From Suilimivivens aceti (GTDB lineage: Bacteria; Bacillota; Clostridia; Lachnospirales; Lachnospiraceae), in contig NZ_JAOQKJ010000010.1 in NCBI RefSeq assembly GCF_025567405.1, positions 1-64,000 of the forward strand: 64,000 nucleotides of DNA, read 5' to 3'. The notes under the pieces were generated by a model. The model made no database searches and was not told where the DNA came from. It worked only from the letters and a program-made list of their open reading frames with translations. Made by a program: the position numbers and the translations under genes. Numbering within the stretch: the first letter of the stretch is position 1; each line of letters opens with the position of its first letter. This document shows, one piece after another, positions 7,300 to 14,853 of the stretch.

Positions 7300-7638
7300 A
7301 TGGACAAAGTAGAAAAGAAACGGCAGAAAGAACAGTATGTCGTGGAAGAGATGATCCGGCTGTATTGCCGAAAAAAACATCCGAAAGAAAAAAGACAGGA
7401 AGGGCAGATGTGTCCTGACTGTCAAAAACTTTCGGATTATGCAAAACAAAGAAGTCAAAAGTGTCCATTCATGGAAGAAAAGACGTTTTGTGCGAATTGT
7501 AAGGTACATTGTTATAAGCCGGAGATGAGAGAACAGATCAGGCAGGTTATGCGGTTTTCAGGACCAAGGATGCTGTTGTATCATCCGGTGCTTGCTATCT
7601 GGCATCTGGTGTGTAGCAACAAAGAGAAGAAAAAGTAA
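7300..7638 (+). CDS. Nitrous oxide-stimulated promoter family protein (YgbA-like)
   Basis: This 112-residue Cys-rich protein resembles the NOSP/YgbA family. The N-terminal block VEEMIRLYCRKKHP is followed by several Cys (CPDCQKL, CPFMEEKTFCANCKVHCY) that could bind metal or respond to nitrosative stress. The conserved C-terminal RFSGPRMLLYHPVLAIWHL is present. It starts one base after the YbaN remnant's stop and ends 10 bases before the ABC gene, so the three probably formed one operon. Biochemical function of the family is uncertain. Confidence 0.8.
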   Translation: MDKVEKKRQKEQYVVEEMIRLYCRKKHPKEKRQEGQMCPDCQKLSDYAKQRSQKCPFMEEKTFCANCKVHCYKPEMREQIRQVMRFSGPRMLLYHPVLAIWHLVCSNKEKKK

Positions 7639-7648
7639 GGAGTTACTT

Positions 7649-8788
7649 ATGATTAAAACAAGACTGGTGGGGCTGTTGTCCCACGCAAAAAAGTATATCG
7701 TGTATACGATTTTGTGGCAGTGGGCAGCCCTCCTGTCGCAGGTATTGGCAGTCTTTTCTATCGCAGATTTACTGGAACGGGTAGTATACCGGGCAGTAAC
7801 CGTACCGATCATTGAGCGGACAATACTGATTTTAGTTCTGGTTGTGGTGATCCGATTTATCTGTGAACGGATGGGAGCAAGGTCTTCCTATCTGGCGTGT
7901 GTGGATGTAAAGCGGATTCTGCGTGAAAAGATTTATGAGAAAATGTTAAAGCTGGGAGCTTCCTACAGTGAGCAGGTATCCTCTTCGGAGGTCGTACAGG
8001 TGTCAACTGAGGGTGTGGAGCAGTTGGAAACATACTTTGGAAAATATCTTCCACAATTATTTTACAGCCTGATCGCACCACTGACCTTATTTATCATTCT
8101 TTGCAGAGTGAGCCTGAAAGCGAGTGTGATCCTGCTGATTTGTGTACCGCTGATCCCGATTTCTATCGTGGTGGTACAGAAGATTGCAAAGAAATTACTG
8201 AATAAGTATTGGAGCATCTATACTGGACTGGGAGATTCGTTCCTTGAGAATTTACAGGGACTTACCACATTGAAGATTTATCAGGCAGACCAGCAGAAAG
8301 CAGACGAGATGGATGTGGAATCCCAGAACTTTCGTAAGATTACGATGAAGGTGCTGACCATGCAGCTCAATTCAACCAGCGTGATGGATATTGTGGCGTA
8401 TGGTGGAGCTGCGATCGGTATGGCGGTTGCGGTATCTGAATTCTTAAAAGGAAATATCAGTGTAGCAGGAACGTTATGTATCGTTCTGCTTGCCAGCGAG
8501 TTTTTCCTGCCGCTCAGACTGCTTGGTTCATTCTTCCATATCGCAATGAATGGTATGGCAGCGAGTGATAAGATTTTCAAAATTTTAGATTTGCCGGAAC
8601 CACAGGCTGGAGAAAAAACACTGCCGGATGGAGCGTTAGATGTTACATTAAAAGATGTGCACTTTTCTTATGAAGAGGACAGAGAGATTTTAAAAGGAAT
8701 AGGCTTAAATCTTCCGGCAGGAAGTTTTGTATCACTGGTTGGTGAATCCGGATGTGGTAAGAGTACGATTGCCGGAATCCTTGCAGCA
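7649..8788 (+). pseudogene. ABC exporter subunit 1, N-terminal half (split by insertion)
   Basis: This half encodes the six-helix transmembrane domain (about residues 1-310) and the start of the nucleotide-binding domain of a CydD-like heterodimeric ABC exporter. It breaks just after Walker A (VGESGCGKSTIAGIL, about residues 362-376), where the 11.6 kb element begins. The frame runs on into element DNA for about 36 codons to a stop at 8898. The missing half is at 20409-21008; joining 8788 to 20409 gives one frame of about 579 residues, the usual length. Start at 7649 follows TAAGGAG. No complete ATPase domain can be made here. Confidence 0.9.
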
Positions 8789-8877
8789 ATGCTCATGTAC
8801 GGTAAGGAAGCAAGCAACCGAAAACAAGAGATAGACCGCCAGCACTACACTATTCCGAACCAAAGACCAAAAGATAA

Positions 8878-8919
8878 GCATTGTGGGAAAATCTAAACTT
8901 TTGGATTTTCCTACAATGC
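8878..8919. other. Long hairpin near left end of tet element
   Basis: GCATTGTGGGAAAATC (8878-8893) and GATTTTCCTACAATGC (8904-8919) form a 16-bp stem with one G-T pair and a 10-base loop. No T-run follows. It may be a terminator for read-through from the interrupted ABC gene or a structural site at the element end. The rest of 8920-9035 shows nothing I recognise. Confidence 0.5.
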
Positions 8920-9035
8920 CGACTACGGCGGAATCCTTCCCACTCCTTATATCTTTATTTCCGTATACATTGAATTTGTATTTAGTAAATGCTATAATGT
9001 CCCTATTCAAATTATAAATGTGTTGAATTAGTTAC

Positions 9036-9278
9036 ATGTACATATTTTTTGTGCCGCATAAATACCCTGTTGAGGTTGTCGTTCTTTGTCCAGATGTGGA
9101 AACAATAAAAGGAAGGGAACGATACAGGGAGAAAACAGGCTATTCCGGCTTTACGGTTGAAACCTTATACGATACATTTATGCAGACAACACCACGGATC
9201 GGCTTTTGGCTGGACAATTCCAACCAAACACCACAGCAGACAGCAGAAACCATTCTGAACGCCAGAAAGTCGGTATGA
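9036..9278 (+). pseudogene. 5'-truncated P-loop phosphotransferase-like fragment
   Basis: The 80-residue frame looks like the C-terminal third of an AAA/phosphotransferase-like kinase: VVVLCPDVETIKGRERYREK, then TPRIGFWLDNSNQTPQQTAETIL, a pattern resembling the lid and C-terminal helix of small-molecule kinases such as chloramphenicol phosphotransferase relatives. There is no ribosome site at the first ATG and the P-loop is absent, so it is a fragment left when the tet region was joined to new DNA. Exact family uncertain. Confidence 0.5.
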
Positions 9279-9340
9279 TTGTTACATATAAGGGGAAGAA
9301 AAATTTCTTTTAGGTACTTTCTTTCCTAAAACTAATGTGA

Positions 9341-9346
9341 TATAAT
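9341..9346 (+). promoter_or_regulatory. Candidate -10 box of the tet promoter
   Basis: TATAAT lies 30 bases before the leader peptide start. The -35 region 17 bases upstream is poor (TTTCTT), so the promoter call relies on the -10 box and on the position before a known type of leader. Confidence 0.5.
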
Positions 9347-9375
9347 AGCATCATTCCAAAAAAGGAGTAAAAAAT

Positions 9376-9399
9376 ATGCGGCAAGGTATTCTTAAATAA
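9376..9399 (+). CDS. tet leader peptide (MRQGILK)
   Basis: A 7-residue reading frame with AAAGGAG upstream ends in TAA. The peptide MRQGILK matches the end of the orf12 leader ahead of tet(M) in Tn916, as I recall it. Ribosome movement over this leader is thought to control the downstream attenuator. Confidence 0.7.
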   Translation: MRQGILK

Positions 9400-9606
9400 A
9401 ACTATAATCAAATAGTGGGAACAAAGGATTATGATAGTCCCTTTTGTGGGGGCTTGGTTTTTTGTACCCAATTTAAGAATACTTTTGCCTTATCAATTTT
9501 GACATATCCGAAAAACAGCAATCACAAACAGGTGTATGCTGTATATGTGTATGTCCGCAAATTATAATCCCCAGTGGTAAAAGTATTTTACTGCTGGGGA
9601 TTTTTA
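9386..9606 (+). promoter_or_regulatory. Transcription attenuator of the tet gene
   Basis: GTATTCTTAAAT (9386-9397, inside the leader) is perfectly complementary to ATTTAAGAATAC (9471-9482). A second hairpin, ATCCCCAG-TG-GTAAAA / TTTTAC-TG-CTGGGGAT (9567-9601), is followed by TTTTT and looks like an intrinsic terminator just before the tet ribosome site. This is the Tn916 tet(M) arrangement, where tetracycline-slowed ribosomes on the leader let transcription pass the terminators. The mechanism is known for tet(M) and inferred here. Confidence 0.75.
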
Positions 9607-9640
9607 TGCCCTTTTGGGGCTGTAAAAGGAGGACAATCAC

Positions 9641-11560
9641 ATGAAAATAATCAATATTGGAATTCTCGCCCATGTAGACGCAGGAAAAACAACATTGACG
9701 GAAAGCCTGCTGTACACCAGTGGAGCGATTGCGGAACAAGGAAACGTGGATAAAGGAACTACAAGAACAGACACTATGATTTTGGAACGGCAGCGCGGAA
9801 TTACCATTCAGACAGCGGTTACTTCTTTTTGCTGGAATGATTATAAAATCAATATCGTGGACACTCCCGGTCATATGGATTTTTTAACCGAAGCATACCG
9901 CTCTTTATCTGTCCTTGACGGAGCTGTTTTAGTCATTTCGGCAAAAGACGGCGTACAGGCACAAACCCGTATATTATTCCATGCGCTTCAGAAAATGGAC
10001 ATTCCGACAATTATCTTTATAAATAAGATAGACCAAAATGGGATCGACCTGCGGCGTGTTTACCAAAGCATTAAAGATAAACTTACCAGTGATATGATTG
10101 TCATGCAGGAGGTTTCCCTGTCGCCAAAGATAACCATGACCGATATTTCTGATTTGGACAAATGGGATATGATTATTTCCGGAAGCGATGAACTATTAGA
10201 ACGATATGTTGCAGAGGATTCTTTGGATATACAGGAATTACAATATGAAAAGTGCAAAAGAACCAGATGCTGCTCTTTGTTTCCTGTTTATCATGGGAGT
10301 GCAAAAGACAATTTAGGAACAGAAAAACTGATTGAAGCGATTACAGAAACTTTCATTACAGAAACAGACGATATTCAGTCTGAATTATGTGGATATGTTT
10401 TTAAGGTTGAGTATACAGAGCGGAAAAAACGGCTTTCTTATTTACGCCTGTATCATGGGACGCTCCATTTACGGGATACCCTGCTGCTGTCAAAAAAGGA
10501 AAAAATAAAGATTACAGAAATGTGTATTCCGTCAAATGGTGAAATCGTCCCGGTTGACCATGCCTGTCCGGGAGAAATTGTTATTTTAGCTGATGATACT
10601 TTGAAACTGAACGACATTCTGGGAAATGAAAAACTCCTGCCTCACAAAACACGGATTGATAATCCCATGCCATTACTTCGGACAACGGTAGAGCCGCAAA
10701 AGCCGGAGCAAAGGGAAGCCCTGTTAAATGCCCTCACAGAGATTGCTGATACAGACCCTCTTTTGCATTTTGACATTGATACTGTTACACATGAGATTAT
10801 ATTATCTTTTTTGGGAAAAGTACAGTTAGAAGTTATTTGTTCGCTATTAGAAGAAAAATATCATGTGGGCGTGGCTATGAAAGAGCCTTCGGTTATTTAT
10901 CTGGAAAGACCGCAAAAAAAAGCGAGCTACACGATTCATATTGAAGTGCCGCCGAATCCGTTTTGGGCATCTATTGGTTTGACTGTAACACCGCTTCCTG
11001 TTGGAAGCGGAACACAATATAAAAGCGAGGTATCTCTCGGCTATTTAAACCAAAGTTTTCAAAATGCCGTCATGGAGGGTGTGCGTTATGGAATGGAGCA
11101 GGGCTTATATGGCTGGGGAGTGACAGACTGCCAAATTTGTTTTGATTATGGAGTTTATTACAGCCCGGTCAGCACCCCCGCTGATTTTCGTTTTCTTGCG
11201 CCTGTCGTGTTGGAGCAGGCATTGAAAAAAGCAGGAACACAACTGTTGGAACCATACCTTTCCTTTACCCTTTTTGCACCGCAGGAATATCTTTCACGGG
11301 CTTATAATGACGCACCAAAGTATTGCGCAATCATTGAATCAACCAGACTTGAAAAAGATGAAGTTATTTTTAAGGGGGAAATCCCTGCCCGTTGTATTGG
11401 TGAATATAGAAATGATTTGAATTTTTATACAAATGGAAGAAGTGTCTGCATTACAGAATTAAAAGGGTATCAGGAAACTTCCGGCGAGCCTGTGTTTCAG
11501 CCACGCCGCCCGAACAGCCGTTTAGACAAGATCCGGCATATGTTTCAGAAGATAATGTAA
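9641..11560 (+). CDS. tet(32): Tetracycline resistance ribosomal protection protein, Tet(32)-like
   Basis: This 639-residue EF-G-like GTPase removes tetracycline from the ribosome. It has the G1 loop AHVDAGKTT (residues 10-18), the G3 motif DTPGHMDF, NKID as G4, the EF-G domain II-V pattern and the family C-terminus PRRPNSRLDKIRHMFQKIM. AAAGGAGG precedes the ATG. The sequence sits between Tet(O), Tet(W) and Tet(44) as I remember them and looks most like Tet(32); a Tet(O/32/O)-type mosaic cannot be excluded without alignment. The attenuator directly upstream suggests induction by tetracycline. Confidence 0.85.
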   Translation: MKIINIGILAHVDAGKTTLTESLLYTSGAIAEQGNVDKGTTRTDTMILERQRGITIQTAVTSFCWNDYKINIVDTPGHMDFLTEAYRSLSVLDGAVLVISAKDGVQAQTRILFHALQKMDIPTIIFINKIDQNGIDLRRVYQSIKDKLTSDMIVMQEVSLSPKITMTDISDLDKWDMIISGSDELLERYVAEDSLDIQELQYEKCKRTRCCSLFPVYHGSAKDNLGTEKLIEAITETFITETDDIQSELCGYVFKVEYTERKKRLSYLRLYHGTLHLRDTLLLSKKEKIKITEMCIPSNGEIVPVDHACPGEIVILADDTLKLNDILGNEKLLPHKTRIDNPMPLLRTTVEPQKPEQREALLNALTEIADTDPLLHFDIDTVTHEIILSFLGKVQLEVICSLLEEKYHVGVAMKEPSVIYLERPQKKASYTIHIEVPPNPFWASIGLTVTPLPVGSGTQYKSEVSLGYLNQSFQNAVMEGVRYGMEQGLYGWGVTDCQICFDYGVYYSPVSTPADFRFLAPVVLEQALKKAGTQLLEPYLSFTLFAPQEYLSRAYNDAPKYCAIIESTRLEKDEVIFKGEIPARCIGEYRNDLNFYTNGRSVCITELKGYQETSGEPVFQPRRPNSRLDKIRHMFQKIM

Positions 11561-11641
11561 CATCTTGCGCAATGCAAACGTTCATTGCTGGCTATTGCGA
11601 AATATCATTGATAAAATCAGCATCAGAGAGGAGGAACCATT

Positions 11642-12096
11642 TTGAACCAGAAACAGACGGATATTACAACAGGAAAGCAAATACGTCATCTGCGAACACA
11701 ATCGGGAATGACACAGGAAGAACTGGCTGGGAAATTGAATGTTACCCGGCAGGCGCTATCGAATTGGGAGAGAGATGTTAATGAACCCGATTTAAATACG
11801 TTGAAAAAAATTTGTTTTCTTTTTGGAGTCCACATGGACGATTTTGCGAAGGAGGTAATAACAAAAATGGAAACATGTGAAAAAAAGAGAAACGACAATT
11901 TAATAAGTATGATATGGCAATTGGACTTTTTTATGGTGTCGGGATATTTCTTGGCATTGGTATTTTCTTTGTTGGCGGTTTTATGACAATGTCGGGTGCA
12001 GGGTGGGGAGCATCACTATTTGGCGGTGGCTGTTTTTCTCTTGTATTTGGCTTGATATGCCATGCAGTTATTACATTGAGAAGAAATGACAAATGA
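11642..12096 (+). pseudogene. XRE regulator with membrane tail, frameshifted
   Basis: It starts at TTG 11642 after GAGGAGG. Residues about 10-65 are a Cro/C1 helix-turn-helix (TTGKQIRHLRTQSGMTQEEL, then RQALSNWERDVNEPDL). Near 11908 the frame shifts: the first frame continues as unrelated sequence to 11986, while the next frame (from about 11908 to 12096) encodes two membrane segments (AIGLFYGVGIFLGIGIFFVG and GGCFSLVFGLICHAVITL). Adding one A at TTAATAAG would restore KYDMAIGL and a single HTH-plus-membrane protein of about 150 residues. One-base deletion is therefore likely, unless it is a sequencing error. Confidence 0.75.
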
Positions 12097-12178
12097 TGAC
12101 ATATCCTGCTTTCTAGTCTTTTCGGTCATATCGCGTAAAAAAGCCGCTGCTTTTGGCTTTCCAATAGCGGCGGCAAAG

Positions 12179-12212
12179 GGAAATATCCTTTGAATACCTT
12201 ACAGAAGAAAAG
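12179..12212 (+). pseudogene. Sigma-factor gene remnant (duplicate)
   Basis: These 34 bases nearly match bases 13400-13433 of the sigma-like gene and read EISFEYLTEEK against EISLEYLTDEK. The rest of 12097-12372 shows no gene. The fragment suggests that the methyltransferase cargo was brought in by recombination that duplicated part of the sigma gene. Confidence 0.5.
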
Positions 12213-12372
12213 TTTTGCAGCATTATAAAAATAAAAGCCTATACCATTTTGGAAAGAAAAGATACATAATAGTCAAGACGGCAACAATCAGAAGTTATGG
12301 AGGGTAACAATGGAATATAGTAAGGAAGATTTAATGGAAGCAAAAAGGCAAATTTTGGGAGTGGGAGAGAAC

Positions 12373-13077
12373 ATGGGAACAGAGGAAAGCAAAAAGATCT
12401 GGGAGAAAAACGCACAATTTTGGGATGATGCAATGGGTGACGAATCCAATGAATTTCACAGAGAGGTAGTACGTCCCAAAGTAACGGAACTTCTCTCTCC
12501 TGATCCTTCGGATTACATTTTGGATATTGCGTGCGGCAATGGAAATTATTCTTCGTATCTTGCACAGAGAGGCGCTTCGGTCGTCGCTTTTGATTACAGC
12601 AAAAAAATGATAGAATTGGCTAAAAGACGGCGATCACAATATGCAAAACAAATTGAGTTTTGCGTAGCGGATGCGACCAATAGAGAAAGCTTATTAGGAT
12701 TAAAAAGAAATCGAGCCTTTACGAAAGCAGTTTCTAATATGGCAATTATGGATATTACGGATATTGAACCGCTTTTTATGGCTGTTTATGAACTATTGGA
12801 GGAAAACGGGATTTTTGTCTTTGCAACGCAGCACCCTTGTTTTATCACATTGACTGAAAAATATATGACACCGCACAGTTACTATGATATAGCGATCGAA
12901 GGGCAGCCGGAGGAGCAGATTTATTATCATCGTTCCATACAAGATATTTTTAACCTTTGTTTCAGAGCTGGATTTGTCATTGATGGATTTTATGAAGAAT
13001 GTTTCAAAAACAATAAAGAAATTCCTATGGTAATGATAGTAAGGCTTAAAAAGGTAAAACGTGATAGCTTAAAATAA
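12373..13077 (+). CDS. Class I SAM-dependent methyltransferase
   Basis: A Rossmann methyltransferase. The S-adenosylmethionine motif DYILDIACGNGNYSSYLAQR lies at about residues 45-64 from the ATG at 12373; then VVAFDYSKKMIELAKRR and CVADAT. An in-frame extension to ATG 12310 adds 21 residues (MEYSKEDLMEAKRQI...) that resemble the start of an unrelated short clostridial protein, so I take 12373 as the original start, though the longer fused form has the better gap from the ribosome site GGAGGG. The substrate is unknown. It is cargo beside tet and AT-rich like it. Confidence 0.75.
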   Translation: MGTEESKKIWEKNAQFWDDAMGDESNEFHREVVRPKVTELLSPDPSDYILDIACGNGNYSSYLAQRGASVVAFDYSKKMIELAKRRRSQYAKQIEFCVADATNRESLLGLKRNRAFTKAVSNMAIMDITDIEPLFMAVYELLEENGIFVFATQHPCFITLTEKYMTPHSYYDIAIEGQPEEQIYYHRSIQDIFNLCFRAGFVIDGFYEECFKNNKEIPMVMIVRLKKVKRDSLK

Positions 13078-13120
13078 ATTCAAGTTTGCCGGATAAATAG
13101 CAAACCCGGCCGAGCCAGTC

Positions 13121-13160
13121 AACGGTCAAGATGAACGGGCTTCGCCCGCCGTTGACAGCC
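13121..13160. other. Hairpin upstream of sigma-like gene
   Basis: GTCAACGG and CCGTTGAC bracket a smaller GGGCTTCGCCC hairpin, forming a stacked structure at the border where the AT-rich cargo gives way to the GC-rich element core. It may be a terminator or a recombination landmark; its role is unknown. Confidence 0.45.
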
Positions 13161-13281
13161 CCGCCCGGTTTTGCAGTTAGGCAGTCAAGGAGCGACAGCC
13201 TAAAGTGCTGCCGCCCCTTACTATCATAAAAAGCAACTACTAACCAGCCACAGCCCTTTTGGGAGGAAAGGGGGATTTTCC

Positions 13282-13728
13282 ATGACCTGTACAGAAGAAT
13301 ATCGGGAACATATCGAGTACACTTTCCATGCCTTTTGCAAAGTCGTTATCCGAAATGCAACGATCAACGCAGCGAGGACACGGAGCAGGAAGCACAAAAG
13401 AGAAATATCCCTTGAATACCTCACAGACGAAAAGCACTACCCTTTAGGCACGACAGATGAATATTTCCAAGCCCCGGAGCCGGACGAGGAATACATACTT
13501 ACCCTTTGCGGCGATACGGTCATTTTCAGCAGCGGTTTACTTGCGGAAGCCCTGTCACGGCTGGACGAACGGGAGCGGGAAATGATTTACCTGTCCTTTT
13601 TCAAGCGTATTCCACAGCACGAAATTGGCAGACAGTACGGGCGCAGCCGCAGCACAGCGGGCTACCATATCCGAAAAGCCCTACGGCAGCTCCAAGCGGA
13701 AATGGAGGGAATGGCATATGAGAAATAA
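13282..13728 (+). CDS. Sigma-70-like (ECF-type) factor of mobile element
   Basis: This 148-residue protein has a C-terminal sigma region 4: LSRLDEREREMIYLSFFKR, then IPQHEIGRQYGRSRSTAGYH and a helix-turn-helix ending RKALRQLQAEM. Region 2 is weak or absent, as is common for the short sigma-like proteins of Tn916/Tn4451-type elements (Orf7 type). GGGAGGAAAGGGGG lies upstream of the ATG. It overlaps the next gene by 11 bases. It probably activates element genes, which is inference from position. Confidence 0.8.
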   Translation: MTCTEEYREHIEYTFHAFCKVVIRNATINAARTRSRKHKREISLEYLTDEKHYPLGTTDEYFQAPEPDEEYILTLCGDTVIFSSGLLAEALSRLDEREREMIYLSFFKRIPQHEIGRQYGRSRSTAGYHIRKALRQLQAEMEGMAYEK

Positions 13729-13921
13729 TAGGCTTCTCCCCTATGAAACAATCGTCCAAGCCGCCAGCGGGGAGCCGGAAGCGGTGGGAACTGTATTGCA
13801 GTATTACCGCCGCCGCATACAATGTGCCGCCCGTGTGAATGGACGGGTAGACCAAGATACAGAGGACTACATCACCCAGACGCTTCTCACAGCTATTTTC
13901 AAGTTCCGCTTTGGGAGATAG
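13718..13921 (+). CDS. Small helix-turn-helix protein (Tn916 Orf8-like)
   Basis: This 67-residue protein (MRNNRLLPYETIVQAASGEP, then AVGTVLQYYRRRI) resembles the HTH_16 proteins that follow the sigma-like gene in clostridial integrative elements. It starts inside the end of the sigma gene, in another frame, so translation is probably coupled. A terminator follows 48 bases later. Confidence 0.7.
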   Translation: MRNNRLLPYETIVQAASGEPEAVGTVLQYYRRRIQCAARVNGRVDQDTEDYITQTLLTAIFKFRFGR

Positions 13922-13968
13922 CCCTACCGCCTACAACTGAATAACCGCCGCTTCGCCGGCAACCAGAA

Positions 13969-14005
13969 AGCAGTAAATCTATTCAACAGATTTGCTGCTT
14001 TTTTT
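13969..14005 (+). terminator. Intrinsic terminator after sigma/HTH genes
   Basis: AGCAGTAAATCT (13969-13980) and AGATTTGCTGCT (13988-13999) form a perfect 12-bp stem followed by seven T. Confidence 0.9.
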
Positions 14006-14133
14006 CGTTCCTGTTTGGCATTTTTGAAAATCCCCAGTATGAAAAAACAAAAGGGAAAATAGCCGCCGCAGTTGGCAAAATCCCTTACTTATCCGTAGAG
14101 GGTATCAAAGAAAAAAATACTGCCATTGTCCGC

Positions 14134-14253
14134 CTATTCCGGCTTGCGTGGTGTTGTAGGGAATAGAGGGGAAATTCTAAAAATCTCCGTCCATTTTGCT
14201 TTGCGTGGTGTTGTAGGTAGTGAAAGGAAAATTTTCAAGATAAGCCGGAATAG
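14134..14253. other. Candidate oriT/origin: 12-bp inverted repeat around two 17-bp direct repeats
   Basis: CTATTCCGGCTT (14134-14145) and AAGCCGGAATAG (14242-14253) are perfect inverted arms. Between them TTGCGTGGTGTTGTAGG occurs twice (14144-14160 and 14201-14217, 57 bases apart). The block lies in the 530-base gene-free stretch directly upstream of mobC, the usual place for an origin of transfer. Binding by MobC or the relaxase is inferred. Confidence 0.5.
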
Positions 14254-14454
14254 CGGGTAGCAAAGCCCTTTTGAAACGTTTTGTTAGCGGAAAGGACGGG
14301 AGCCGGGGAACGCCGGAGTTTTTCAGAGCAAGATTCTACCGAGGTGCCAAAATTCGCTCTCCGCTTATTTTTGCCCCTGCGGGAATCTTGTTGGGGAGTG
14401 CCTTCCCCAAACCCTGCTATGCGCCCTGTCGGGCGAGAAAGGAGGTCACAGACC

Positions 14455-14853
14455 ATGCGAAAGAAATACAATACGCCCCACCGCCGTCATGTGGTAAAGA
14501 CCCGCATGACCGATGAAGAATACGCCGACTTCACCGGGCGGCTGGCGGCTTATGAAATCAGCCAGTCCGAGTTTATCCGGCAAGCCATACGGAAAGCGAC
14601 CATACGCCCCATTGTCACCGTTTCCCCGGTCAATGACGGGCTGCTTGCCGCCCTCTCCAAGCTCACGGCAGAGTACGGGAAAATCGGCGGCAACTTAAAC
14701 CAGATTGCCCGGAGCCTGAACGAATACGGAAGCCCCTACCGGGGGCTGGAAAAGGAAGTGCGGGGAGCCGCCGCCGACCTTGCCGCCTTGAAGTTTGAAG
14801 TCTTGCAGAAAGTAGGTGAAGCCGTTGGCGATACTCAAACATATCAGCTCTAA
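14455..14853 (+). CDS. mobC: MobC-like relaxosome accessory protein
   Basis: This 132-residue protein has an N-terminal ribbon-helix-helix (VVKTRMTDEEYADFTGRLAA, then SQSEFIRQAI) and the MobC hallmark block GKIGGNLNQIARSLNEYG at about residues 77-94. MobC proteins bind oriT and help the relaxase open the DNA. AAAGGAGG precedes the ATG at 14455; a longer frame from 14281 reads through the repeat region and is not favoured. It overlaps the relaxase start by 38 bases. Confidence 0.88.
   Translation: MRKKYNTPHRRHVVKTRMTDEEYADFTGRLAAYEISQSEFIRQAIRKATIRPIVTVSPVNDGLLAALSKLTAEYGKIGGNLNQIARSLNEYGSPYRGLEKEVRGAAADLAALKFEVLQKVGEAVGDTQTYQL

Noticed and set aside
9473..9874. Minus-strand open frame over the tet attenuator and tet start
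   Set aside because: It overlaps a recognised leader/attenuator and the Tet N-terminus; no independent support.
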